From NCBI GenBank assembly GCA_001779505.1, contig MFKH01000016.1, forward strand, positions 1 through 16,400: a DNA stretch of 16,400 bases. Reading direction: 5' to 3'. This stretch comes from Candidatus Jorgensenbacteria bacterium GWA1_54_12. Lineage in GTDB: Bacteria; Patescibacteriota; Minisyncoccia; UBA6257; GWB1-50-10. This document shows, piece after piece, positions 1-6,387 of the stretch (positions within the stretch are counted from its first letter, which is position 1; the number at the start of each line of letters is the position of its first letter). Position numbers and translations under genes: made by a program. The notes beneath the pieces were generated by a model, which ran no database searches, was not told where the DNA came from, and saw only the letters and a program-made list of their open reading frames with translations.

Positions 1-10
1 GTACGCCTCC

Positions 11-265
11 TTATTCCTCGTTAATAATATCCCTGTACTGTTGCCGTAACAACCTTCTTCCTTCCGTTGTCTTGAGGAATTTTTCTCTCCGTTCAGCATC
101 ACTCTTTAGCGCATATCCCTCGTAACCTATAAGCGTCAGGGGACGGAAGTTTCTCGTTGATTCCACTTTGCCGGCATTATGTTCTTCCATCCTTCTTTTC
201 AGGTTGCCTGTACTCCCTTTGTAAACGCGCTTATTTGCTAACCTCAAAAAGTAAACGTAGTGCAT
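11..265 (-). CDS. Small GIY-YIG nuclease-domain protein
   Basis: An 84-residue single-domain protein of the GIY-YIG superfamily (UPF0213/YhbQ-like size). The GIY half is seen as YVYFL at residues 3-7, the YIG half as VYKGST at 14-19, and the conserved Arg-containing helix as NLKRRMEEHN at 21-30. The family cuts DNA with one metal ion, but physiological substrates of these short members are mostly unknown. It starts 58 bases 3' of a truncated tRNA-Ser gene on the same strand, with a double palindrome in between. No Shine-Dalgarno site is evident before the ATG. The fold is confident; nuclease activity in the cell is inferred. Confidence 0.85.
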   Translation of the reverse strand: MHYVYFLRLANKRVYKGSTGNLKRRMEEHNAGKVESTRNFRPLTLIGYEGYALKSDAERREKFLKTTEGRRLLRQQYRDIINEE

Positions 266-282
266 TTATTTAGACGGGATTC

Positions 283-322
283 GCCCAGTCATCCGACTGG
301 GCGCCCGGTCGAATGACCGGGC
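283..322. repeat. Tandem double palindrome (two 20-bp hairpins)
   Basis: Two perfect 8-bp hairpins lie back to back with no spacer. The first is GCCCAGTC with loop ATCC and GACTGGGC (283-302). The second is GCCCGGTC with loop GAAT and GACCGGGC (303-322). They replace the 3' part of a tRNA-Ser gene from its T loop onward. There is no T-run on either side, so this is not a standard terminator. It looks like a REP- or MITE-like element; copy number elsewhere cannot be judged here. Confidence 0.85.
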
Positions 323-390
323 GAACCTCCGGGGCCCTTACGAGCCACAGCTTTCCAAGCTGTTCCATTAGACCGCTCTGGCACCCCTCC
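323..390 (-). pseudogene. 5' fragment of tRNA-Ser (anticodon GGA), 3' end lost
   Basis: Read leftward from 390, this has the 5' acceptor strand GGAGGGG, a D arm with CCA and TGG, an anticodon stem ACAGC/GCTGT around loop TTGGAAA (anticodon GGA, serine), a long class II variable arm, and the 5' T-stem strand GGAGG followed by TTC. At that point the gene stops and the double palindrome begins. After the palindrome comes GAATCC, which resembles a T loop, but then CCGTC and not CCTCC, and no CCCCTCC acceptor strand follows. A normal tRNA cannot form. The 5' end abuts the stop codon of the GGDEF gene. Confidence 0.8.
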
Positions 391-993
391 TTAAGACCCA
401 TTTGCCCTAACCACCCTATTCTTGCCGCTTTCTTTGGCTTTGTATAGGGCGAGGTCTGCCCGCTTCAGAACCTTGTCAAATTGCTCCGCGCCGAGGCATG
501 AGGCAATGCCGCCCGAGACCGTAACGCGAAGTTTCCCTTCGGCGGTTTCCATTTCCTCCCCCGCTATTTTTTCCCGTATGCCATCGGCAATTTCGAAAGC
601 ATTTTCTTCGTTCGCACCGACGAGCGCAATGAGAATCTCTTCCCCTCCCCAGCGGGCAACAAGGTCAATGCCGCGTACCCGTTTCTGTATTGTTTTCACA
701 ACGTACTGGAGCACGGCGTCGCCTGCATCATGCCCGTAGGTGTCATTCACCTTCTTGAAGTTATCTATGTCAAAGAGGACGACGCTCAAATCCTTGATAA
801 GAACCGATGAGCGCCGCTCTGGCGATTCGCGGTATATTTGAACTTCCCGGAGAAACTTCTCCACTTCTTCGGTGAATCCTCGCCGATTATAACTGCCGGT
901 CAGCTCGTCTATGTAGGCGAGCGACTTCAGGCGTTCTATCTCCGCCCGCAGTTCCCGTATTATTTTCTGCTGATTCTTCTCCGTCATGTTCAA
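391..993 (-). CDS. Diguanylate cyclase (GGDEF domain protein)
   Basis: A 200-residue protein: a short N-terminal helix (about 1-25) followed by a single GGDEF domain, with no membrane segment or sensor domain. Visible motifs are DELTGSYNRRGF (29-40), the metal-site stretch FDIDNFKKVND (74-84), and the active-site signature GGEEI at 116-120, an accepted variant of GGDEF. An RGID motif (107-110) sits five residues before the signature, which is the spacing of the RxxD inhibitory site. The predicted reaction is two GTP to cyclic di-GMP in the cytoplasm, with product feedback. It lies 18 bases after htpX, so it is probably the last gene of a lemA-htpX-GGDEF transcript. A second ATG two codons later is an equal candidate start. 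Confidence 0.92.
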   Translation of the reverse strand: MNMTEKNQQKIIRELRAEIERLKSLAYIDELTGSYNRRGFTEEVEKFLREVQIYRESPERRSSVLIKDLSVVLFDIDNFKKVNDTYGHDAGDAVLQYVVKTIQKRVRGIDLVARWGGEEILIALVGANEENAFEIADGIREKIAGEEMETAEGKLRVTVSGGIASCLGAEQFDKVLKRADLALYKAKESGKNRVVRANGS

Positions 994-1002
994 TTATTTC
1001 CT

Positions 1003-1034
1003 GCCTCGCCGTCAGGCGGGCCTGCCCCGCAGGC
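1003..1034. repeat. GC-rich hairpin pair over the htpX stop codon
   Basis: Two adjoining inverted repeats: GCCTCGCC with GGCGGGC around loop GTCA (1003-1021), and GCCTGC with GCAGGC around loop CCC (1020-1034). They overlap the last codons and the TGA stop of htpX, so the C-terminal residues LRGRPA are encoded by the palindrome. A related short palindrome (CCGCC TGC GGCGG) occurs at 16212-16224. It is probably a dispersed palindromic element; genome-wide copies cannot be seen here. Confidence 0.6.
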
Positions 1035-1917
1035 GGCTGATGCGTTTCGCAACGGGCGGGTGCGTTTGAAACAAACCGCCCATGCCTTTCTTTCCTTTGA
1101 AAGGGTTTGCAATCCATAAATGTGCGGTTGAAGTCCGTGCCGCCCGCATTGGTGTTGTGTCTGCCGAGATTTTTTCTAAAGCGCTTGCCAAACCGTCGGG
1201 ATAACGGGTGAGGAGGACACCCGTCGCATCCGCAAGGTATTCGCGCTGGCGTGAGATGGCGAGCTGGATAAGAACCGCTCCCAGAGGCGCGAGGAGTGCG
1301 ACGCCAAAGCCGATCAGGGCCGCCGCGCCGGAAGCGCCTTCTCGCCTGCTACTGCCGCCACCATGTCTTCCCCAAGCAAGCGTGCGGATAAATATGTCGC
1401 CGAGAATGGAGATGAAGCCGACAAGAACGACTGCGGCGGTTGAAACAAGCATGTCGCGATTTCCGATATGCGAAAGTTCGTGCGCAATCACGCCTTCAAG
1501 CTCGCTCCGAGAAAGGTGCGCGAGAAGCCCTTCCGTTACGGCAAGCGCCGCATGCTCCGGGTCGCGCCCTGTCGCAAATGCATTAAGCTGAGCCTCATAC
1601 ACGATATAGAGCCTTGGTTTCGGAAGACCCGCGGTGATGCACAGATTTTCAACGATGCGGTGCAGCTCGCGATACTTCCCCTCGTCGGCCGGCTTCGCAC
1701 GCGCCATGCCGATGACGAGCTTGTCTGAAAACCAGTACGCGGCAATGTTCATCGCAATGGCAATCGCGATGGCTATGTAGAGATTAATTGGATTTTTGTC
1801 TACCTGCGCGAAGACGAAGCCGACGCCGATGACAACGATGAGGAAAACAGTAAAGAGGAGAATGGTTCTCCGCTTGTTCGCGGCTTGTTTGGTATAGAAG
1901 CTTGCCACGCTACTCAT
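1012..1917 (-). CDS. htpX: M48 family membrane metalloprotease HtpX
   Basis: A 301-residue protein of normal HtpX length. It has two N-terminal membrane segments (about 19-37 and 43-62), then the zinc motif HELSH at 146-150 (His146, Glu147, His150), two further hydrophobic segments around 158-178 and 198-221, and the third zinc ligand Glu226 in REYLAD. HtpX degrades misfolded membrane proteins, with its active site on the cytoplasmic side. The start codon overlaps the 3' end of lemA by 8 bases, so translation is probably coupled; lemA-htpX is a widespread pair. The extreme C-terminus is encoded by a GC-rich palindrome, an oddity that spares the catalytic domain. Confidence 0.96.
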   Translation of the reverse strand: MSSVASFYTKQAANKRRTILLFTVFLIVVIGVGFVFAQVDKNPINLYIAIAIAIAMNIAAYWFSDKLVIGMARAKPADEGKYRELHRIVENLCITAGLPKPRLYIVYEAQLNAFATGRDPEHAALAVTEGLLAHLSRSELEGVIAHELSHIGNRDMLVSTAAVVLVGFISILGDIFIRTLAWGRHGGGSSRREGASGAAALIGFGVALLAPLGAVLIQLAISRQREYLADATGVLLTRYPDGLASALEKISADTTPMRAARTSTAHLWIANPFKGKKGMGGLFQTHPPVAKRISRLRGRPA

Positions 1918-2506
1918 CCTCCGAAGGAGGACCCTTCTCCGAAGGGAACTTCACCTGGGGAACCTGGCTCTCGCTTTCATTCTCCAGCTCAAAGTATTCG
2001 CGCTTCGTGAAATGGAACATGTTCGCGATAAAACTCTGCGGGAAAGATTCAACTCGCGTATTCAGCTCGCGCGCAGTCGTGTTGTAGAAGCGGCGCGCCG
2101 CCTGGATTTTGTTTTCCGTGTCGGAGAGTTCGCGCTGGAGCTCAAGGAAATTCGTATTCGCTTTCAGGTCAGGGTAGCTTTCTGCAACCGCAAAGAGCGT
2201 CTTGAGCGTTCCGGCAAGCTGGTTTTCGGCGCGCTGTACCTCCTGGACATTCCCGCCGCTTTCCGCCGAGAGCGCTTTGGTCCGTGCATTCGTCACGTCG
2301 TCAAAAACCTTTTTCTCGTGCTTTGCGTAACCTTTCACCGTTTCAATCAGATTCGGGATAAGGTTGTAGCGGCGCTTCAGCTGAACGTCAATGTCCGACC
2401 ATGCTTCTTCCGCACGATTCTTGAGGCGAACGAGACCGTTATAGATTGCGATGAACATAACGGCGAATGAGCCCAGAGCGATGAGTGCGATATATAGTGG
2501 TGCCAT
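1910..2506 (-). CDS. lemA: LemA family protein
   Basis: A 198-residue protein with one N-terminal membrane segment (about 3-22) and a long helical cytoplasmic domain. It carries the family hallmark around residues 33-60 (EEAWSDIDVQLKRRYNLIPN, then LIETVKGYA), followed by the conserved ELNTRVESFP region near 145 and a C-terminal hydrophilic tail. The molecular function of LemA is not established; it is regularly encoded next to HtpX. The gene begins 12 bases after ychF. A TATAGT hexamer at 2513-2518 lies six bases before the ATG, so besides read-through from ychF it may have its own leaderless start. Confidence 0.95.
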   Translation of the reverse strand: MAPLYIALIALGSFAVMFIAIYNGLVRLKNRAEEAWSDIDVQLKRRYNLIPNLIETVKGYAKHEKKVFDDVTNARTKALSAESGGNVQEVQRAENQLAGTLKTLFAVAESYPDLKANTNFLELQRELSDTENKIQAARRFYNTTARELNTRVESFPQSFIANMFHFTKREYFELENESESQVPQVKFPSEKGPPSEDE

Positions 2507-2512
2507 AAGCCC

Positions 2513-2518
2513 ACTATA
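2513..2518 (-). promoter_or_regulatory. -10 element of lemA, leaderless geometry
   Basis: On the minus strand TATAGT ends six bases before the lemA ATG, so transcription would begin at or next to the A of the start codon. It fills the small gap between the ychF stop and lemA. No clear -35 hexamer is seen. Confidence 0.45.
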
Positions 2519-3511
2519 CTATACGCCGACGCGGAAGTATACCACGTCGCCGTCCAGCATCACGTATTCCTTTCCCTCTACCCGAATTTTGCCCCGCTCA
2601 CGCGCTTTTACCCAGCTTCCGCAATCCAATAAGTCCCGCCAGTTTACCACCTCTGCACGGATAAAATTCTTCTCGAAATCGGAGTGAATGACTCCGGCGC
2701 ACTGCGGCGCTTTTGCGCCCTGTGGCGCAGTCCATGCGCGCGTTTCTTTTTCGCCGGTTGTAAGGAAACTCATGAGGTTCAGTATTTCGTATGCCTTGCC
2801 GATGAGCGCGGGAACCGCATTTTCTTTTCCCAGATTTACCACTAATGATTGACATCCGATATCAATCATTTTTTGTTTCAGGGCGGGGGTTATGTCGCTC
2901 TCGTCGCCATTCAGAAGGAATAACTGCGGCTTTGCCATAAGGAGCCCCATGTTCCGCGCAAAGGGCATGTCGGTAAGAAGCTCCTCCGCCTCAAGCGCGC
3001 TTTTCACTTTTTCAAGATTCGCAAGTTCTTCTTTTGCTTCCTTGTCTCCTGTGCGCGCTTTTCCCGCCACGCGCTCGAGAGCACGCTCAACGATTTCAAG
3101 GTCTTTCAAGATAAGCTCGCTCTCTATCGTATCTATATCGCGGAGCGGGTCGGGCGCCCCCTCAACGTGCACCACATCACTCCCGCCGAAACAGCGGACG
3201 ACGTGCACAATTGCGTTGGTTCCTTTGATATGGGTCAAAAACTGGTTACCGAGACCTTCTCCCTTGTGCGCGCCCCGCACGAGGCCCGCGATGTCGTAAA
3301 ATTCAACGACTGCCGGGATGGTCTGTTTTGACTTGCTCATTTCGGCAAGCTTGTCCACGCGCTCATCCGGCACCGCGACGACGCCCACGTTCGGGTCAAT
3401 TGTTGCGAAGGGATAGTTCGCCGCATTCACCTTTTGCTTCGTCAGAACATTAAAAAGTGTGGACTTCCCTACGTTCGGAAGGCCGACAATGCCGATGGAG
3501 AGTTTTGACAT
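2519..3511 (-). CDS. ychF: Redox/ribosome-associated GTPase YchF (OLA1 family)
   Basis: A 330-residue protein, somewhat shorter than the 363-residue E. coli protein. The N-terminal G domain shows G1 GLPNVGKST (10-18), switch-region NYPFATIDPN near 34-43, G3 DIAG, and NGDE as the altered G4 motif typical of YchF, which relaxes specificity from GTP toward ATP. The C-terminal TGS domain ends in DGDVVYFRVGV. Family members bind ribosomes and influence stress responses. The frame is open further upstream, but the ATG at 3511 gives the canonical MSKLSIGIVG start and the extension is not YchF-like. TTGAGT, 17 bases, TACGGT lies just before this ATG, a possible weak promoter giving little or no leader. 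Confidence 0.96.
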   Translation of the reverse strand: MSKLSIGIVGLPNVGKSTLFNVLTKQKVNAANYPFATIDPNVGVVAVPDERVDKLAEMSKSKQTIPAVVEFYDIAGLVRGAHKGEGLGNQFLTHIKGTNAIVHVVRCFGGSDVVHVEGAPDPLRDIDTIESELILKDLEIVERALERVAGKARTGDKEAKEELANLEKVKSALEAEELLTDMPFARNMGLLMAKPQLFLLNGDESDITPALKQKMIDIGCQSLVVNLGKENAVPALIGKAYEILNLMSFLTTGEKETRAWTAPQGAKAPQCAGVIHSDFEKNFIRAEVVNWRDLLDCGSWVKARERGKIRVEGKEYVMLDGDVVYFRVGV

Positions 3512-3617
3512 ACGAATAACCGTATCATCCTTGACAGAATTACTCAATCCTGCCATGCTTATGTCAGCACTATACAAGACTATATAGGCTGATATTCTAG
3601 CGGAGGGGAGGTTTATT

Positions 3618-4076
3618 ATGCTTGGTCTTGCTGCTTTTGCAGCCTTAGCGGGGATGATAGTTTGGGCTGGCAAGAAAGTCAGACAGCAGGATCGTGAAAA
3701 CGAAGAACTCTTCAGAAAAGAAGTTGCGAGACTGAACCAAGAAGATGAGGAGAGGGAGGGATCTATGAATACTCGTTTTCTCGCACCGTTTGGAGCTGAC
3801 GACTCGGAGCTCTATTTCGGGAACCGCCTGTTTCCGGGTCTCACGCCGCCGTCGGCCGAGAGCGTGCTTGCCCGCGCCGAACCGCAACTCGGATACGACC
3901 TGCTCATGAACATGACCAAGGCAAGGGTCGCGATGAACGCGATGGACAACCTGAGCTCGGCGGTTCCGGTGCTGGCGTCCCGGTCGGAGTTCAGCGGGGT
4001 GGAGTTCTACCACGGCAAGCGCCGAGTCGGCCTTTTCGGTTCCGAAGAGGTCTTCGGCGTACGCGGAGTTCGGTAG
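3618..4076 (+). CDS. Unknown protein with N-terminal membrane anchor, possible second start
   Basis: A 152-residue protein that I do not recognise. The N-terminus has one membrane segment (about 2-17), followed by a strongly charged helix (18-48, rich in Lys, Arg, Glu, Gln). The rest (50-152) is a soluble region without known motifs. A strong Shine-Dalgarno run (GGAGGGGAGG) precedes the ATG by six bases. An in-frame ATG at 3765 (residue 50) also has a strong site, GGGAGGG, four bases upstream, and GC content rises from there. The locus may therefore produce a membrane form and a 103-residue soluble form, or only the latter may be real. It stands alone and ends in a structured 3' region and terminator. 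Confidence 0.7.
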   Translation: MLGLAAFAALAGMIVWAGKKVRQQDRENEELFRKEVARLNQEDEEREGSMNTRFLAPFGADDSELYFGNRLFPGLTPPSAESVLARAEPQLGYDLLMNMTKARVAMNAMDNLSSAVPVLASRSEFSGVEFYHGKRRVGLFGSEEVFGVRGVR

Positions 4077-4077
4077 T

Positions 4078-4126
4078 TACCTACGGCTGACGTTTCAGCC
4101 GTACAGCCGAAACGGAAAGGTAGGTA
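4078..4126 (+). ncRNA. Predicted three-way-junction RNA structure in 3' UTR
   Basis: A perfect 7-bp closing stem, TACCTAC (4078-4084) with GTAGGTA (4120-4126), encloses a 6-bp hairpin GGCTGA/TCAGCC with loop CGTT (4085-4100) and a small CCG AAA CGG hairpin (4107-4115). It starts two bases after the stop codon of the preceding gene and lies just upstream of its terminator. It matches no riboswitch or sRNA family I can name. It could be a processed 3' UTR RNA or an mRNA-stabilising element. Confidence 0.45.
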
Positions 4127-4140
4127 TCGGGCCATGTTTC

Positions 4141-4177
4141 CCGGGCATCAGTCACCTGACTGACGCCCGGTTTTTTT
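4141..4177 (+). terminator. Intrinsic terminator
   Basis: A stem of about 14 bp: CCGGGC plus TCAGTCA paired with TGACTGA plus GCCCGG, with one opposed A/C pair, loop CC, and a run of seven T. It ends the rightward gene at 3618-4076. Confidence 0.93.
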
Positions 4178-4179
4178 AT

Positions 4180-4512
4180 TTACAGCAGTCCTCTAACCTC
4201 TTCTAGAATCTCTTCCGGAACGGGGTTACGTTCGGGGCTTTTCCCCGGGTAGCGCCAGGCAGTAATGACTCGTATCTTCCCCCGGTTCGGGCGATACATG
4301 ACCCATATTTCCTGCCGGCGCTTGGAACTTCCGACCTGCATCGCGGCAACCGTGTCTTCCACAATCCCCTCTTCAACTCTCTGCGGCGCGCGAATGACAC
4401 GCTTCACCCGATTGGGCGAGAGATTGTAAAAGCGCATCTTGTCCGTTACGTGTCGCGTCCAGAGATATTTATCGCCCGTAGCGGCCCGTAAGGGTTGTTT
4501 CGGCAATGACAT
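4180..4512 (-). CDS. DUF4258-like small protein
   Basis: A 110-residue basic protein. It shows the pattern of DUF4258-type proteins: an RHVTDKM helix start (residues 20-26), a SPNRVKRVIRAP helix with VEEGIVED turn, a strand-rich centre (RRQEIWVMYRP), and KIRVITAWRYPGKSPER near 80-96. This fold is compact and related in shape to BrnT/RelE toxins, but no toxic activity is shown and no antitoxin is adjacent. It overlaps the end of the PEBP gene by 44 bases and is probably co-transcribed with it. The ATG at 4512 is used because the conserved RHVTDKM region requires an upstream start; the GGA close before it is too near to be a good ribosome site. Confidence 0.7.
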   Translation of the reverse strand: MSLPKQPLRAATGDKYLWTRHVTDKMRFYNLSPNRVKRVIRAPQRVEEGIVEDTVAAMQVGSSKRRQEIWVMYRPNRGKIRVITAWRYPGKSPERNPVPEEILEEVRGLL

Positions 4513-5035
4513 GTCCTTTCATGGCTTCCTCCAGCGCCGCGCGCGACGCTCCTTCGGGAAGTCCGAGCTTCGCATCAAGCGCATAGAGCGTGAACCGGTA
4601 GCGATGGGGCGCACTGCCTTTTGGCGGGCACGGACCGCCGTAGCCGATTTTGCCAAAACTCGTCGTTCCTTCCACTGCTTCACCCGGCACGGAGTCCTCG
4701 GAGATGTACCCGGCTGAAGCGGATATGTCCCAAAGCGTCCAGTGCGTAAACGTCTTGCCCCCGGTTGCGTCAGGGTCGTCAACGATAAGCGCAAAGCTCC
4801 GCACTCCCTCCGGCGCGTTTTTGATTTCCAAAAGCGGATTCACCTCATCCCCATCGCACGTGAAGGGAGCGGGAATTTTTTCACCTTCTTTAAAAACTGC
4901 GCTTTTAAGTTCCATAGTTATTCCGTTTAATTCGGTGCCGGGAAAGAACTGCCAGAAGACAAGCGCGATTCCCGCCATGAGAAGAATTGCTACGATGTAG
5001 AGAATTCCCCGCACGTTCTGATTATATGAGCACAT
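4469..5035 (-). CDS. Membrane-anchored PEBP family protein (YbhB/YbcL type)
   Basis: A 188-residue protein with one N-terminal membrane segment (about 10-30) and a PEBP domain (about 41-188). Hallmarks are VDDPDA at 85-90, THWTLWDI at 97-104, YGGPCPPKG at 132-140 and HRYRFTLYAL at 144-153, which together line the anion-binding pocket. Bacterial YbhB/YbcL proteins bind small ligands, but their role is not settled; the anchor suggests the domain sits outside the membrane. An alternative ATG at 5071 would overlap the dnaX start codon and adds residues with no family support, so I chose 5035. The gene diverges from dnaX and overlaps the DUF4258-like gene downstream. Confidence 0.9.
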   Translation of the reverse strand: MCSYNQNVRGILYIVAILLMAGIALVFWQFFPGTELNGITMELKSAVFKEGEKIPAPFTCDGDEVNPLLEIKNAPEGVRSFALIVDDPDATGGKTFTHWTLWDISASAGYISEDSVPGEAVEGTTSFGKIGYGGPCPPKGSAPHRYRFTLYALDAKLGLPEGASRAALEEAMKGHVIAETTLTGRYGR

Positions 5036-5063
5036 TGCCCCAGGCGCAATGAGGACGTAGTAT
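5035..5063 (+). promoter_or_regulatory. Predicted dnaX promoter, leaderless geometry
   Basis: TTGCCC (5035-5040), a 17-base spacer and TAGTAT (5058-5063), ending six bases before the dnaX ATG. The -10 is a weak match, but the geometry equals that of several other genes here. The only purine-rich run (GAGGA near 5051) is too far from the ATG to be a normal ribosome site. Confidence 0.4.
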
Positions 5064-5069
5064 AGAAAC

Positions 5070-6158
5070 ATGCCCCAGGCCTTTTACCGGCGATACCGGC
5101 CAAGCACCTTTTCAGACGTTTTGGGTCAGGAAACGATTGTCCGGATATTGAAAGAGGCGGCTCGGCGTGGCGCTTTTTCTCACGCGTATCTTTTTGCCGG
5201 TCCCCGCGGGAGCGGCAAAACGACAACCGCGCGCCTTATCGCGAAGGCGGCGAATTGCACCGTCCTCATGGACGGTGAGCCGTGCAATGAGTGCCCGTCG
5301 TGCATGGAAATGAACGAGGGGCGGAATTTGGATGTTATTGAAATTGATGCCGCATCAAACCGCGGCATTGATGAAATCAGAAACCTCAAAGAAAACGTCC
5401 GCTCCGCGCCTTCGCGCGCGCGCTTCAAGGTGTTCATTATTGACGAAGTGCACATGCTGACGACTCCCGCTTTCAATGCGCTCTTGAAAACGCTCGAAGA
5501 GCCGCCGGAGCAGGTCATTCTTATTCTTGCAACAACCGAGTTTGAAAAAATCCCTCCGACCATCACGTCTCGCACACAGCAGTTTCACTTCAAGCGCGTT
5601 CCTCTCAAGGTGCTGACCGAAAAGCTCATGCGAATTGCCGAGACGGAAAAAGTGCGGATTGAACCGGAAGCATTGGAACTTGTCGCCTCTGCCGCCGAAG
5701 GAAGTTTCCGCGAGGCGGAGTCGCTCCTTGACCAGCTTTCTACGGCGTATACGGACGGCATATCTACCGAGCGCGTGGAGCGCATGGTGGGGAAGGTTGG
5801 ATTTGGAACGCTCAACGAATGCGCTCGCTACCTCCTTGCCGGCGACACCGACGCAGCGCTTGCGCTCATCTCGGAAGTTGCCGACCTGGGGCATCACCTG
5901 CCCCAATTTACCAAAGACCTTATCCAGTTTCTGCGGCGGGTTGCGGTTGTTTCCGTGAGCCCGAAAATGGGAGAGAAATTGGCGAAAGAGCTGACCGACA
6001 CACACCTTGCGGCGCTCCGCGAACATGCAAAACATTTCCTTATGACCGAGCATCTCCAGCTCCTTAAGGGGCTTATTGATGCTTATGCCCAAATGCGCTA
6101 CAGCCAGTTTGCCATTATTCCCCTTGAGATTGCCGTGATTGAGGGGCTCCGGAAATAA
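5070..6158 (+). CDS. dnaX: DNA polymerase III subunit gamma (short DnaX)
   Basis: A 362-residue clamp-loader ATPase. It starts with the typical YRRYRPSTFSDVLGQ, then Walker A GPRGSGKTT (44-52), zinc-binding Cys63, Cys72, Cys75 and Cys78, Walker B VFIIDEVH (121-128), sensor 1 LATTE (153-157) and SRTQ (167-170), where most relatives have SRCQ. The helical collar domain ends at about 360 and nothing follows, so the tau-specific domains that bind DnaB and the polymerase alpha subunit are absent. It therefore corresponds to a gamma-length form, as is frequent in small-genome bacteria. It loads the sliding clamp during replication. It diverges from the PEBP gene, and a stem-loop lies just 3' of it. 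Confidence 0.95.
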   Translation: MPQAFYRRYRPSTFSDVLGQETIVRILKEAARRGAFSHAYLFAGPRGSGKTTTARLIAKAANCTVLMDGEPCNECPSCMEMNEGRNLDVIEIDAASNRGIDEIRNLKENVRSAPSRARFKVFIIDEVHMLTTPAFNALLKTLEEPPEQVILILATTEFEKIPPTITSRTQQFHFKRVPLKVLTEKLMRIAETEKVRIEPEALELVASAAEGSFREAESLLDQLSTAYTDGISTERVERMVGKVGFGTLNECARYLLAGDTDAALALISEVADLGHHLPQFTKDLIQFLRRVAVVSVSPKMGEKLAKELTDTHLAALREHAKHFLMTEHLQLLKGLIDAYAQMRYSQFAIIPLEIAVIEGLRK

Positions 6159-6205
6159 AAAGAGCCCCACGTAGTCAGCCTGGGAGGAACTGACGGGCGT
6201 GGGGC
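6155..6205 (-). terminator. Stem-loop after dnaX, terminator-like on the minus strand
   Basis: GCCCCACG (6164-6171) pairs with CGTGGGGC (6198-6205), with an inner GTCAG/CTGAC stem. The T-run (TCTTTTTATT) follows only when read leftward, at 6155-6163. As an intrinsic terminator it would stop transcripts entering dnaX from the right. On the plus strand it lacks a T-run and could instead protect the dnaX mRNA 3' end. Confidence 0.5.
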
Positions 6206-6264
6206 GATGTCGAGGAGGACAAAGAACAAAAGCGAACGGGACGGGGACAATATAGCATACCCTA

Positions 6265-6293
6265 TTGACTTGTCAATACTTCTGCGCTATAAT
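6265..6293 (+). promoter_or_regulatory. Strong sigma-70-type promoter for the RRM gene
   Basis: TTGACT (6265-6270), a spacer of exactly 17 bases, and a consensus TATAAT (6288-6293). The transcript would start near 6300 and have a leader of about 80 bases before the RRM start codon. This is the best promoter in the window. Confidence 0.88.
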
Positions 6294-6318
6294 GTAGCCG
6301 TTCGTTGTAAGGTTCTTA

Positions 6319-6387
6319 ATGGCACAAGGAGAAGGTCGTCTTGCACACGGACAAGTAAGAGTTTGTACTAAAACGAAAAGTGAATAA
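6319..6387 (+). CDS. Possible 22-residue leader peptide overlapping the RRM start
   Basis: A short ORF in the leader of the RRM gene. It begins with ATG at 6319, six bases after an AAGG run (6309-6312 region), and ends with TAA at 6385-6387, overlapping the RRM start codon (GTG at 6380) in another frame. The peptide starts MAQGEGRLAHG and is basic. The overlap suggests translational coupling, since the RRM start has no Shine-Dalgarno site of its own. No known leader peptide is recognised, and it could be fortuitous. Confidence 0.35.
   Translation: MAQGEGRLAHGQVRVCTKTKSE

Noticed and set aside
283..322. Interpretation of the double palindrome as a tRNA intron
   Set aside because: Removing it does not restore a T stem or an acceptor stem: CCCGTC follows where CCTCC and CCCCTCC are needed.
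3512..3673. Upstream in-frame extension of ychF by 54 codons
   Set aside because: The extension has no YchF homology and overlaps the rightward gene start; MSKLSIGIVG at 3511 is the canonical start.
5036..5071. Earlier ATG of the PEBP gene at 5071
   Set aside because: It would overlap the dnaX start codon on the other strand, and the added residues have no family support; 5035 is adequate.
5355..6170. 271-codon open frame on the minus strand under dnaX
   Set aside because: It is the complement of a highly conserved dnaX and shows no protein-like motif.
6208..6372. 54-codon plus-strand frame between dnaX and the RRM gene
   Set aside because: It spans the strong RRM promoter; the sequence is better explained as promoter and leader.
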